A stretch of DNA of 64,000 nucleotides from NCBI GenBank assembly GCA_928212115.1, contig CAKMRJ010005745.1, forward strand, positions 97,796,792 through 97,860,791, given 5' to 3'. This document shows positions 10,254-21,536 of the stretch, in pieces (within the stretch, counting starts at the first letter, position 1; every line of letters begins with the position of its first letter). The position numbers and the translations under genes are program-made. The notes beneath the pieces were generated by a model. The model was not told the DNA's origin and did not search any database. It saw nothing but the letters and a program-made list of their open reading frames with translations. This DNA comes from Lactuca virosa (taxonomy: Eukaryota; Streptophyta; Magnoliopsida; Asterales; Asteraceae).

Positions 10254-12773
10254 TACCTGGAGATCATTACCATTTCTCCAATAAGGAATTTAATCATTTG
10301 TTCATCGAGTGCCTATTTTAAAAAGATTCGCTAACTGGTTGTCAGTAGGAATGTACAGAAGCTCAATTTTCCCTTTTTAAACAATATCCCTGTTGAAATG
10401 ATGCCTAGTTGCAATATCCTTTATGTTGAAGTGTTGAACATGATTCTTAGTGATTAGGATGGCACTTGTATTGTTATAGTAGATTGGCTTATTTGTGAGC
10501 TTGATATCATAGTCTAGCAATTGATTTTGAATCCAAAGAACATGAGCACAACAACTACCTACAACAACATACTCTGCTTCAGCAGTGGAGCAGGCCACTG
10601 ATGTTTGCTTTTTATAGGACCAACTAATGAGTCTTCCTCCAAGAATTTGGCTGCCACCAGAAGTGTTTTTCCCATCTAAAGTGCATCCTGCATAATCAGA
10701 GTCGATGTATTCCACAAGATCAAAATAGGAATCCTTGGGATACCAAAGAACTAATTTAGGAATTTGTTTTAGATATCTAAAACTTCTTTTGACTACATGA
10801 ATATGAGACTCTTTTAGAGATTCTTGATATCTTGCACAAACACTGGTGATAGCATAATGTCAGGCATGCTATTAGTTAGATACAATAAAGAACCAGTGAT
10901 TCCTCTATATAAGGAAGGATGGATTACTTTACCATGAGGTTCAACCCAGATCTTAGAAGAGGTTGACATGGGAGTATTACAAGGCTTGCATTCTTAAAAG
11001 GAATACTTCGTTAGTAGATCAACATTGTACTTTATTTTATTGATGAAAACCCCTTGCTGAGTTAATTTTAATTGAAGTCCATGAAAGAAAGTCATCCCTC
11101 CAATTATGCTCATTTCAAACTATGTGGCCATTATACTACCAAAGTCTTCAAATAGATTCTTGGTGGTGGATCCAAAGATTATGTATTACATATAAAATTG
11201 ATTTAGGATCAAGTTAGTATAAGTCCTTTTTAAGAAACGTGAGTTGTCAATTGCCCCCTTTGGTAATCATTTTCAATCAACTAGGTAGACAGAGTGTCAT
11301 ACCATGGACTTGGGTCCTAGTTAAGGCCATACACTACTTTTTTTCAAAATGTACACATGATCAGGGAAGTTTTCTAGCTCAAAACCAAGATGCATCTTTA
11401 GGAATACTTCCTCCTGAAGATGACCATGGATAAATGCATTCTTTACATCTATTTGAAACACCTTGAATTTCTTGAAAGATGCATATGTTAGGAATAATCA
11501 GATGGCTTCAAGTCTTGCACTGGAGCAAAAGTTTCATCATAGTCTAGTCCTTCCATTTGAGTGAATCCTTGAGAAACCAGTCTAGGTTTATTTCTAATGA
11601 TGATACCATTCTCATCAAGCTTCATTTTCTACACCCAATGACTTCCAACAAGAATTTTGTTTGAGGTCCTTCGAACCAGATTCCAAACCTCATGTCTTTC
11701 AAATTCGTGCAACTCATCGTGTATGTACTTGATCTAGTCAGGATCCTTTAGTGCATCTGCTTACTTCTTTGGTTCTATTAGAGAAGCAAAAGTAACATAA
11801 AGATAAAAGTTACTTGATACTTGATGTCTAGTCATGACACCTATAGCTAGATTGCCAATAATTTGAGTTCCAGGATGATCCCTGAGAATAAGTGGAGCGA
11901 AAACAAGATGTTAGGATATGGATTAGAGTTATTAGTGATAGTGATTGGAAATTCTTGATAAGTGGTTGAGTCATCATTGTTCATAACAGGTTCTTGGTTA
12001 TTTTAAGTTAGCTCTAGTTGAAATTGACTTTGCTTATTCATCAGTGGATGGCTTTGGAAGAGATTTTTCATCATACTTGACATGGATGGATTCTTCAACA
12101 ATTTTTATTTTAATGTTGTAGACTCTAAAAGCTTTGGAAATTAAAGAGTATCCCTTAAGGATTCCTTTATCTGCTTCAGCTTGAAACTTTTTCAGTTGAT
12201 CTCTTTAGTCTAGAATAAAACAAGGACAACCAAAAAATTTAAAAAAAGATATGTCATGAGTTCTACTTTTTATTACCTCATAAGTAGTTTTACCATGCAT
12301 TTTATCGAAATGGACCTGTTTTCTATATAATAGGTAGTATTGACTAGTTCAGCCTAGAACTATGTAGGTAGATTTGCTTCAACCAACATAGTTCATCCAA
12401 CTTGAATGAGAGTCTTGTTTCTCTTCTCAACAACACCATTTTGCTCAAAGGTTCTAACTGCAAAAAAGTTTTAAGAGATCTCATTTTCTTCACAAAAGTC
12501 TTCAAGAGTGGCATTCTTAAATTCTATTTCTTGATCACTTCTTACTTATGTAACCTTTTTGTCAAGAAGTACTTTAGTAGCTTTGATGAATAAAATGATT
12601 TCATTTGCAACATCATTTTTGTGACTAAGGAACATTATCCATGTATACCTTGATATTTCATTAACTATGACTAGTGAGAATCTGTTACCAGCTTGAGTTT
12701 GAACACGAACAAGACCAAATAGATCCATGTGGAGTAGTGAAAGAGGAGAATCAATGGAAGAGTATTTAACCAT
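10254..12773 (-). pseudogene. pol: Copia pol fragment (integrase to RNase H), broken
   Basis: In minus-strand order the fragment starts inside integrase: LLHMDLFGLV carries the first catalytic Asp; RSDQEIEF is the second block, with the usual N-G changed; EQNGVVEKRN carries the Glu. Reverse transcriptase covers about 12.0-10.9 kb, with many stops. Its YVDD catalytic box near 11190 has been destroyed by a small deletion (reads YVIH-N in place of YVDDI). RNase H follows: YIDSDYAGCTLDGKNTSGG, STAEAEYVV, YYNNTSAILITKNHVQH and a tail ALDEQMIKFL ending near 10254. The Gag, protease and integrase zinc-finger parts are missing, and no LTR flanks it. Confidence 0.8.
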
Positions 12774-13744
12774 AGTTATTAGTATTTCTATTTTGTTCCT
12801 AAAAGCTTAACTGTATTATAGAACTACAACAGCTCTCAACATCCTTAACACTTTTCAACTTATTTTCTTTAAATCTTTGTACAAAACATCACACCACACA
12901 TACTAATTTGGTTATAAATTTATTAACGTTTTTTCCCAAAACAATTCCCTTGGTTTTGGGCGCATCATGTTCTAATGAAAGGAAGATACCATACGCTTTT
13001 TTGCAAAGGGTGAAATTATGGCTAGAACATGGAGTGGTTTGGAAATTTGGATTGGATTATATATTCTTCAGTTACGTGATATTTTTAATTGTTTGTCTTA
13101 TCTTTCAATTTCCTTTTTTTTAAATGGCTTTAGAAGCAATTATTTTTCCTATGTAGTGTATGATTTAGCATTTTAGGAATAAGTTTTATTTTTAGAAATC
13201 AAGCATAGAAAGGATACAATTGTGGATACTATAAAAAGACTTACCGTTTTCGTGGTTTGGGATTGGAAACAAAAAAACTGTGGATTAGTTGCGCTCTTTT
13301 CTAAAAAAAAGTGACTTTTTTACTTTTGATAATTATACTTTTTTCTAGCTTCTTGCTAGTCTAAATTTATAAAACCACGTCATTTAAAATTATCTTAATT
13401 GTCATATTATGCTATATCTATGAGTCTATCTATCTTAATTATGAATGTTAAACGTCATATTCAGAGTGTGTTTGCATTGGCCTACTGGGAGTTTCTACCT
13501 TTTAGTTTTTAAAAAAATTCTCAACTTAAACAAAAAGCTTCATTTGGTAGTATTAACTTTTAGCTATTCTTTTAAACAAAAAGCTTCAAATCCAAAAGTT
13601 ACTTCATTTGATATTTAAGAAAAAGCTATTGAGTTTTTTAAATCAATTTCATAATATTATCCTTAAAAATGTATTTATATGTTTATTATTTTTAAACAAT
13701 TGTCTTTTTATGTAATTTTACACATTTCAAAAGCTTCCAACTAT
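12774..13744. other. Intergenic, AT-rich
   Basis: No gene supported. The segment 13480-13740 (GTGTGTTTGCATTGGCC... to ...AAAGCTTCCAACTATTTTTGC) resembles the many small non-autonomous elements in plant DNA with GTTTGG-like ends, but no convincing paired inverted ends or target duplication were found. Confidence 0.35.
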
Positions 13745-13960
13745 TTTTGCTAAGGGAAAATGCCAAATTAGCCCAATAATGTATTGAACATTTTCCTATT
13801 AAGTCCCTTAACTTATTTGTATGTTTTATGGGGACATAAGGTCGGAAGTAACCTGTCCTTTTAATCCTTGTTACCTAAATCAAATGGTAGAGGATGACAC
13901 ATGTACATAGTCAAACGAACAGTTAAAGTTAAAAGTCAAAATTATGATTATTTTGACTTT
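13745..13960 (+). repeat. Dispersed intergenic repeat, copy A
   Basis: GGGAAAATGCCAAATTAGCC, AATGTATTGAACATTTTCC, AAGTCCCTTAACTTATTTGT and a GACACATG...TAGTCAAA...AAGTCAAAAT tail reappear in inverted orientation at about 37805-38005. Both are short non-coding repeats of unknown class. Confidence 0.5.
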
Positions 13961-14809
13961 TTCATATACTCTTTTTGTATCAGAAAACTAATTCACTATT
14001 CCCACTAATCCCTCTGTCGTGTTCTTTTTTCTCCATTCCATCTCTCTGTAACTTTAAGACAGAAGTTCATGTGGAACGGAAAATCCTCTTAAGTGCTAAT
14101 CAACCTTTCATTACACACAATTTCGTCCTTCACGACTTCTCAACATAATCAACTTATACATTTTCTTTGATACCTCTCATGAATCATCTCTATGTATCCC
14201 AGTGTGCACTCTTCTATCAATCTGCAACCATCGCACTCTACTTACGTCATCGAAGCTATCAAATTTGTTGTTAACGGCTGCGATTCCGTCACAACCATCT
14301 CCATCACATCGCTCATAATGGTAGTATACTTCTCTTCAAAACAGAACGATATGAATTCATCGCTCAATACTTGCAGCTGCAACAACTGATTTCTTACAAT
14401 TTTATTCTTAAAGTGGTTAAAGCTTATAAAATTATAGCTTTTTATATTGAATTAGATCTAGAATCATGAATTCAAGATTAGCAATAATAAATTAGCCTTT
14501 CTATAGTTGTAGATGATAGACTAGCATTCAACATCAGTGGATTCAATAAATAGAACTGGAATTTCTAGATTAATGCAATTATAATTATAGAGAAACTACC
14601 TGTTTGTGTGTGAGAGAAAAATAGTTACAAAGATAAATAAAGAGAGAGAGACAGATAGAGAGAGAGAGGCAATCTATCCCTTGAGAAATAGGGAGATGAA
14701 GGGTGAAGTTGAAGAGGATATAGGACAAGATCAATCAGTATGTAATTTTCTAGAAACGGACGTAGGGATTGTGGAAGAAAGCTCATGATATCCTTATTCT
14801 CTATGATGC
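13961..14809. other. Intergenic, with GA microsatellite
   Basis: No gene supported. A purine microsatellite of AGAGAG type interrupted by ACAGATAG lies at 14638-14669. A 14192-14389 open frame has no recognisable domain and is likely chance. Confidence 0.4.
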
Positions 14810-15122
14810 CTGTAGAGTCGAAATGTCTTGTAATATGTAGAAGTCTGTGTATATGTCTATTTCGTATGTTTTCTATGTATTTGCTAAGGCATATTTTAAC
14901 GAAGCGTAATGTCTAGCCTTAGTATTTTTTGTACTTTCAGCCTCCTATAAATAGGAGCTGAACATAGAGTTGATAGTAGAGTTTTCTCATTTTTACTATC
15001 ATTTTGTACTCGTGTTCATTGGAAGTAATATGAGCTAAAAACCAGATCTTATTTACTTCATGTGTTCATATTACATGGTTTTAATCTGATTTGATTCTTA
15101 TACTCGATGAAACACTTCTACA
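14810..15122 (+). repeat. 5' LTR of the SIRE-like element (left end uncertain)
   Basis: The right end is secure: ...ACACTTCTACA immediately precedes ATTGGTATCAGAGC. A TATAAATA box lies within it. The left end is uncertain because there is no 3' LTR to compare; TGTAGAGTCG at 14810 is the best TG candidate, giving about 313 bp. Confidence 0.5.
14946..14953 (+). promoter_or_regulatory. TATA box in the SIRE-like LTR
   Basis: TATAAATA in a CCTCCTATAAATAGGAG context, 176 bp upstream of the primer-binding site. The RNA start is expected about 30 bp downstream. Confidence 0.55.
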
Positions 15123-15124
15123 AT

Positions 15125-15136
15125 TGGTATCAGAGC
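15125..15136 (+). other. Primer-binding site (initiator tRNA-Met)
   Basis: TGGTATCAGAGC begins two to three bases after the LTR end; it is complementary to the 3' end of initiator tRNA-Met. Confidence 0.85.
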
Positions 15137-15371
15137 AGGAATCAATACTGTGAAGATCCGATTTTCAATTGAATCTCTAGTTTTTGAGTCACGTTTTGTA
15201 TCAAAAGTTTCCGCACTGTTAGATTCTGAAAATCATCTCTGATCTACAGTTTTGATTTGATTCTGCGTTTGAATTGTCCAATCGAGTAATCGATTTTGAG
15301 TTTCTGATCAATTCATACATTCAATTTCAAATTTCTTCAAGTTTTTTTTGAAAAATCTCATCCGTACGTTA

Positions 15372-18300
15372 ATGGTGAATTTCAATATGAACACGATGAC
15401 TTCATTTTCTCATCTGTTAGGATCTTCTACGAAGATTCCTATGTTGATTCCAGAGTACCATTATCAGTGGGCTGATCGAATGGAGGATTACTTGAACGGA
15501 TTAGACGAGGAACTCTGGAGCTGCATTACAGGAATTGTTCAACCTCCACCAAATGTTCAAAATATTGGATCATCTGGATCAACAGCTGTAGTTACTGATC
15601 AATCCACCAGGCTGAAGAACAACGAGAAGCATTGTTTGAGAGAACTGCGAGATGCCTTGCCACCTGTTGTTTACAATTACATCCGTGGTTGTAAAACTGC
15701 AAAGGAAGTTTGGAATACTGTTAAGGAAAAGTATCAGGGAAGCGAGAAAACAAAGATAAATTTTGTTAAGCAGTGTCTTGTGGAGTTGAAGGAGTTCAGA
15801 CAAAAAGAGAATGAAACGATTGAAGTTTACTATGATCGTCTTAATGAACTGATCTATAGATGCAATCGTTATGGAATCACAAGGTCATCCATGGAGTTCA
15901 ATCTCACTTTTGTGATGGGACTTCATAAGGAGTGGAGAAGTGTTAGTATGATGGTGAAGAATCAACAAAGCTTCGATACTTCATCTCTGAATGATTTCTA
16001 TAATCAGTTGAAAACTCATGAAAATGAAGTGAATGAGATGGCTGAAGAGTCGAAACTTAGCTTGGGAGTTCCTTTAGCTCTTGTTTCTAAAATGTCTGAG
16101 AAAGAAGCAGTTGAGAAAGTTGATTCTGATGATGAAGCGGTTGCATTTTACTCGAAAAACCGAGTTAAAAAGTTCTTTAAGAAACCATTCAACCCCAAGG
16201 TGAAGCAAGGTGCAGCTAAAGCAAGTTTCGTGAATAAGTATGTGGGTGAGGAGAAGAAGAAATTCGAGAAGAATGATGTGAGGCAACTGAAGCCAAAAGC
16301 AAGAAGAAGCTCAAGGGAGATTTGGGAATTGACTGTCATTATTGCAACGGAGCAAATTATTTGGCTAATGATTGCATGCTTCGTAAGAAGGAGGAGAAAA
16401 AGAATAAGGTCAAAGACGAAGCATACTATGTAGAGAAACTGGAAGAGGTACGAACAAAAGCGAAAGGGATCTCATTGGTTGCAAGAGGAGAAGGTGAGGA
16501 AGATGGCATGTATCAGATCTGGTCTTCAGGATCTGATGATGAAGAGATGTGTAATCCGACGTATGGTGCTATGTTCACACTTTTTGAAGAGGATGAGGAC
16601 GAAGTGGTGACTGGTCATTGTTTCATGACCAAATCAGGAGACAAATCACCGATCACAACCAATGTACGTGCTATACTTCAATCTTTTAATATTACTTTAT
16701 AAGCTTATGATTCTGAAATAATTGCATTTGATGATACTGTTGCTTATTTTGATACAATTGTGGTGTCTGCTAGTAATGAAGCTAAGAAACTAAACATCTA
16801 GTTGCTAGAGACTCAAAAATTGCTAGATTCGAAACGAAGCAGGGTAGAGTATCTGGAATTGCAATTGAATAATGTGAATAATGATAGGGAATGTCTAGAT
16901 AAGGATATTCGAATGTTACTTGCTCAGAGAAACATTTACTGTAATTCAGCAAAAAGATTATATGCTAAATTGACTTCATTGCATCATTCATCTGAAATAA
17001 GTAAAGAACAACATAGGAAGTTATTGCCTTTTCTTGTTTTCGAAAGAGAGAAAGTTGATAGTTTGTCCTATGATTGTGAGAAACCATAGCAGAATTCGAT
17101 AAAGTGCCTGATAATCGATTTGCTTATGGTATTGTTAAAATAGATGAATATTTGAATGCTGATGAACTTGTTGAAATAGTGAATGAAACATTGACCAAAA
17201 GTGAACAAATCAAAATTTTAAAAAGAACTGAGAATTCGAAACTTGACTCTCAATCTAATTTTGCTGATATCGATGATAATTCTGATAGTATTAGCGAAAT
17301 CAGTGAAATTGAGGAGGAGGAAAGTATCGATTGTTCTCAGTTATCAGTCATTAATGTCACATCTAAGTCAAAAGGTAAAGAAATATGTGATGATTCGATG
17401 GTCGAGGATAACACTGATAGACCCTCTACTTCGAATGTTTGTGACTTTGATCATGTGAATGTAAAAGACAATCAAACGGATAGTAGTGATGATGAGAATG
17501 AAGAAGAAGTTTGGAACAATTCTGAGTCAGAAAATAATGTTTCGAATGAAACATCCATTCCACGAGTTGTTGTTCATAAGGTGTTTGGAGGCACTGAAAA
17601 TTTCGAAAAAGTCTTATCTGAAAAAGGTGCTCATTATTTCGAAATAAATACTTTTGTGTATCCAAATTTTAAGTGTTCAGATGATGTTGTATTTCCGAAT
17701 CAAGTGTTTGTCACAACTGGAAATGTTGAAAACATCAAAACGGAGTTCAACAAAATAGTTGAAGAAGATAACAAGAAAACATCAGACAACGGATTCTTTT
17801 CAAACCAAAGCACTGTCGAAAATCATCTAACAAAGAATTCGTACGTTTTTCAAAGACAAAAACCACAACGAAAATGGGATGAAAAACAAGAAAATACAAA
17901 AGAGATTTTGAAACAAGAATCTAATGAAACAAATGAGAATGTGAAACTTAATTCACAAGAATTTATAGATCTTGTTGAAAAATTTTCAAATGAAAAAGGA
18001 ATTTCAAAAAGACAGGCTCGAAAGAAATTTTTTTGGCAAGTTGTGTCAAATGAAAAGCAATCAAAAATACCAATCAAGAAAACATCCGAAAACAGGTTGT
18101 CTAAATCTGCACAAACAAAGTTTTCAACTTGTTCGGATAAAGAGGAAAATCCCGCTCAATCAATTTCGTCTGATTCTCAAAGTAAATGAATGAAGTTTTC
18201 AAAATCATCATCTTCAAAGACTTTTCAACCTAATGATCAACAAAAGAATTTTCATTCAAAAAGCCAACAAAAGTTTTCAACTTCAAATTCATCTTTTCCA

Positions 18301-18789
18301 AAACCAACAAACGATCAAAACAGATTTTCTTCCAATAGAACAAATCGAAATTTTGCTAATGTTCGTCAATTCGAAAATGTTCGAAAATTTGAGAATGTTC
18401 GAAAATTTGACAATGTTCAAAAATTTAAGAATGTTCGAAAATTTGACAATGTTCGAAAATTTGACAATGTTTGTAAATTTGACAATGTTCGAAAATTTGA
18501 GAATGTTCAAAAATTTGACAATGTCTGCAAATTTGAAAATGTTCAAAAATTTGTAAACACTCGAAAGTTTGCAGACAATCAAGCATTTGTGAATGATAAA
18601 TCCCAAACATCTGCAAAGTTTACTCCACAAAAACCAAATTTTTCGAATCCATCTGCACACAAAGCCACTAAAGTTTCATACATAAAAGGTTCATCTGGGG
18701 TGGACACAATCAATCATTGGCTTGAGGAAAAAGGGAAAAAGTATCAATCAGGAAAGTTTTCTCAACATCAAATCAAGAAGGAAAACTTT
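15372..18789 (+). pseudogene. gag: SIRE-like gag, long and frameshifted
   Basis: The first ATG in good context is at 15372; an earlier TTG-opened frame is not a credible start. Residues 1-230 hold the UBN2 capsid-like region (YHYQWADRMEDYL near the start; KEVWNTVKEKYQGSEKTK and FNLTFVMGLHKEW). A frameshift near 16320 leads into a zinc knuckle CHYCNGANYLANDC in which the expected His is Tyr. Then come an acidic segment (WSSGSDDEEM), a coiled-coil-like stretch (about 16802-17089), a Ser/Asp/Glu-rich segment (17230-17540), a Lys-rich segment, and a hexapeptide repeat. Stops lie at about 16700, 16799, 17087 and 18187. The length, over 1,100 codons, fits the long Gag of SIRE elements. The protease that should follow is missing. 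Confidence 0.75.
18346..18570 (+). repeat. 18 bp tandem repeat encoding a Gag hexapeptide array
   Basis: About 12 units of AATGTTCGAAAATTTGAC encode (E/D)NV(R/Q/C)KF over and over. The frame is kept throughout and the variants are mostly single-base changes, so the array expanded while coding was still under constraint or very recently. Other frames are also open, which is a by-product of the 18 bp period. Confidence 0.85.
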
Positions 18790-18845
18790 TGAAATCGTCA
18801 GTTTGTTTACTTTCGAAATCGTCAGTTTGTTTACTTTCGAAATCT

Positions 18846-20779
18846 AAATAAGTTGGTGGTAGAAGACCTTGTTCGAGGATTACATGTTCTAAAGTTTGAC
18901 AATGATACTTTATGTGCAACTTGCGAACAAGGAAAACAGCATCGGAAAGGGCATCCGATTGTCATAGATTCGAAAATTGTTGAACCGTTGGAACTTCTTC
19001 ATATTGACCTTTGTGGACCTTCAACTGTTGAAACTCTCAATAAGAAACGATACATTTTGGTTATTGTTGATGATTTTTCACGATTCACTTGGATGTATTT
19101 TCACAGGTTAAAATCTGAAGTCGCTCAAACAATTATCGAATTTATCAAGAAACTTGAGACGAGCCTAAAGAAGAAAGTTCGTACAATCAAAAGTGACAAT
19201 GGTTCTGAGTTTAAAAACAATGTGCTTGATTCGTTCTTAACTAAGAAAGGAATTTTGCATAATGTCATCACCATATACACCACAACAAAATGGTGTGGTT
19301 GAAAGGAGGAATAGGTCTCTTTGTGAAGCAGCAAGAACAATGTTGACATATGCGAATCTTCCTCAATATCTATGGGCAGAAGCAGTTTCGACAACATGTT
19401 TTACTCAGAATCGATCCTTTATTCATCATCGTTTTAATATAACTCCGTATGAAATCATAAATAACCGAAAACCTAATGTCAAATTCTTGCATGTTTTTGG
19501 TTGCAGGTGTTTTATCATGAATCTCAAAGATAATCTTTCGAAATTTCAAGCTAAGGCTGATGAATGAATATTTTTGGGATATTCAAATAACTCGGTTGCA
19601 TACAGAGTCTTAAATAAAAGAACACGAAAAGTTGAAGAGATTTTTAGTCTCACTTTTGATGATTACTATGTGAAACAAGTTGAAAAATGTTTCGAACATA
19701 AACCAATTCTTAATGAATCAAATCATGAGTCTGAAAGTTATAATTCATCTGATTTTGATTATGATTTAATTTTTGGTATTCCAGATAGGGCTGCAGATGC
19801 TGAAGTAAATGTTGCTGATAATCAAACTCCTGAATCTTTGAAACATACTGATGATTCGACAATCACATCAGATACAACTGCTAATGGCGAAAGTATGCTA
19901 GATGCACAAGTTGAGGGGGAGCACTTGCATATTCCTTAAAATGTTGAGGGGGAGCATCCTTTCGAGGGGAAGAATAACAGAGTAAATGAAAGTTTTGAGG
20001 GGGAGCATCATTATGACAATTATGTTGAGGGGGAGCATAATGATACTGAAACCATAAATCTTGATCAAAATGATGAATTTCATGAACTAACTGATAATAT
20101 TTCTATTGCAGGATCCGAAAATGAAGAAATGTACGAAGATGCACCATTGGACTTTGATCCAGCATATCCACCTTTGGAAAAATGGACAAGAAATCATCCA
20201 AAAGAACAAGTCATTGGGAATCCACAAGATGGTGTTTTGACTAGAGATCAAATTCGTGCAAAGAATGAGGTACTGAATACTCATCAAGAATTTTCATGTT
20301 TAATGTTTTTATTTCGAAAATAGAACCAAATTCAGTTAAAATTGCAATGGAACACTCTGACTGGGTTGTTGCTATGCAATCTGAACTTTCTGAATTTGAT
20401 CGAAACAAGGTTTGGAGACTAATCCCTAAGCCAAAAGATGTTTTGATAGTCGGATTAAAATGAATTTTCAAAAATAAAACAGACAAAGATGGTAATATTG
20501 TTCAAAATAAAGCTAGGCTTGTAGTAAAAGGCTATTCGCAACAAGAAGGAATAGACTATGAAGAAACCTTCACCCCTGTCGCAAGACTCGAGGAAGTTCG
20601 AATATTTTTGGCCTATGCAGCTCATAAAGACTTTGATGTTTATCAAATGGATCTCAAATGTGCATTTTTGAATGGAGAACTTGAAGAGACAGTTTATGTG
20701 GAACAACCTCCAGGGTTTGTTAATGAAGAATATCCTGATCATGTTTACATTTTAGATAAAGCAGTTTATGGGTTAAAAC
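18846..20779 (+). pseudogene. pol: SIRE-like pol, part 1: integrase and N-terminal RT
   Basis: The fragment opens inside the GAG-pre-integrase domain (NLNKLVVEDLVRGL, then CATCEQGKQ, the CxxC half of the HHCC finger; the HxxxH half is deleted). The integrase core has LLHIDLCGPS (Asp), IKSDNGSEF (Asp) and NGVVERRNR (Glu). A frameshift lies near 19262 and a stop after KADE at 19565. The linker to RT carries four TTGAGGGGGAGCA repeats. RT then starts: EFDRNKVWRLIP, ARLVVKGYSQQEGIDYEETF and DVYQMDLKCAFLNGELEE. It is cut at YGLK by the nested insertion. Stops are present at about 19939 and 20461. Protease is absent. Confidence 0.85.
19911..20036 (+). other. Polypurine motif array in the integrase-RT linker
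   Basis: TTGAGGGGGAGCA occurs at 19911-19923, 19944-19956, 19994-20006 and 20024-20036, with a weaker relative at 19961-19973. In frame it encodes (V/F)EGEH. It resembles the polypurine tract preceding SIRE 3' LTRs (here CTTAGGGGGCGAT at 55309-55296 on the minus strand). A role as an internal plus-strand primer is an inference. Confidence 0.5.
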
Positions 20780-21536
20780 TGTTGGGTTTTGAGCATTCTA
20801 ACACTTCCTAAGTGTACATGCAACCCTAATAAACCTTGGATCTATGTTTGTCTAAGGTACATGCAAAATGTTAATTTCCAAGGTTTATAACCTATCTAGC
20901 ATGGCATGGGGTACTTTTAAACATAAAAGAACTAGATGAATTACATACCTCTTGTTGATTGCTGATTCCTTGGAGTTTGAGATCCAAGCACCAATAATGT
21001 GAATGCCTCAAATGGAAATCACAAATCACCACAAACTTGGAAAATGTATGAGAGAGTATACTAACACTTAGAAATCGGCCACCACTATTACACACACACT
21101 AGGGTCTTATTTCATGCAACATGAGCTTGTTTATATAGTGTGCATGGTTAGGGTGAAACCCTAATAACCCATGTCTTTTCCTTTCCAAGGATCCATGGGT
21201 TAAAAGCTCCATGGGTCATCCATGGACTTCCATATAAGCTTAGCCCATTAACAAATGAGTATTAGCCCACACCATATAAATATAATAGCTCATGATTTAA
21301 TTAGTCTTCCTTTTAATCACTAAATTAATTCATAATTAATTCAAGATTAAAACTAATTAAATAACATGACTTTATATTAATATATTGTAACTTATAATAT
21401 ATTAATAAATCGTAAGTATACAATTCTCATAAAATTATCCATAAACAGTTTGGGTGAAGTGCAACCCAAGTGGACCATGCCGGGTCGGGTCAAGTATATA
21501 CCAAATAAGTTATGGACTTAGACACTTTATCCAATA
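20780..21536 (-). repeat. 3' LTR of the gag-only element
   Basis: 757 bp; TGTTGGGTTTTGAGC at its left end. Its inner end reads CCAATA where the partner LTR reads CTAACA, and it abuts a purine-rich tract on the minus strand (AAGTGGGAGAC). A minus-strand TATATAAA box lies at 21130-21138. Confidence 0.9.

Noticed and set aside
12908..13123. 71-codon frame with hydrophobic C-terminus
   Set aside because: AT-rich chance frame, no homology recognised and no promoter or neighbour support.
18233..18660. Overlapping long open frames in all directions around the 18 bp repeat
   Set aside because: They are a by-product of an 18 bp period without stops; only the gag frame connects to flanking coding sequence.
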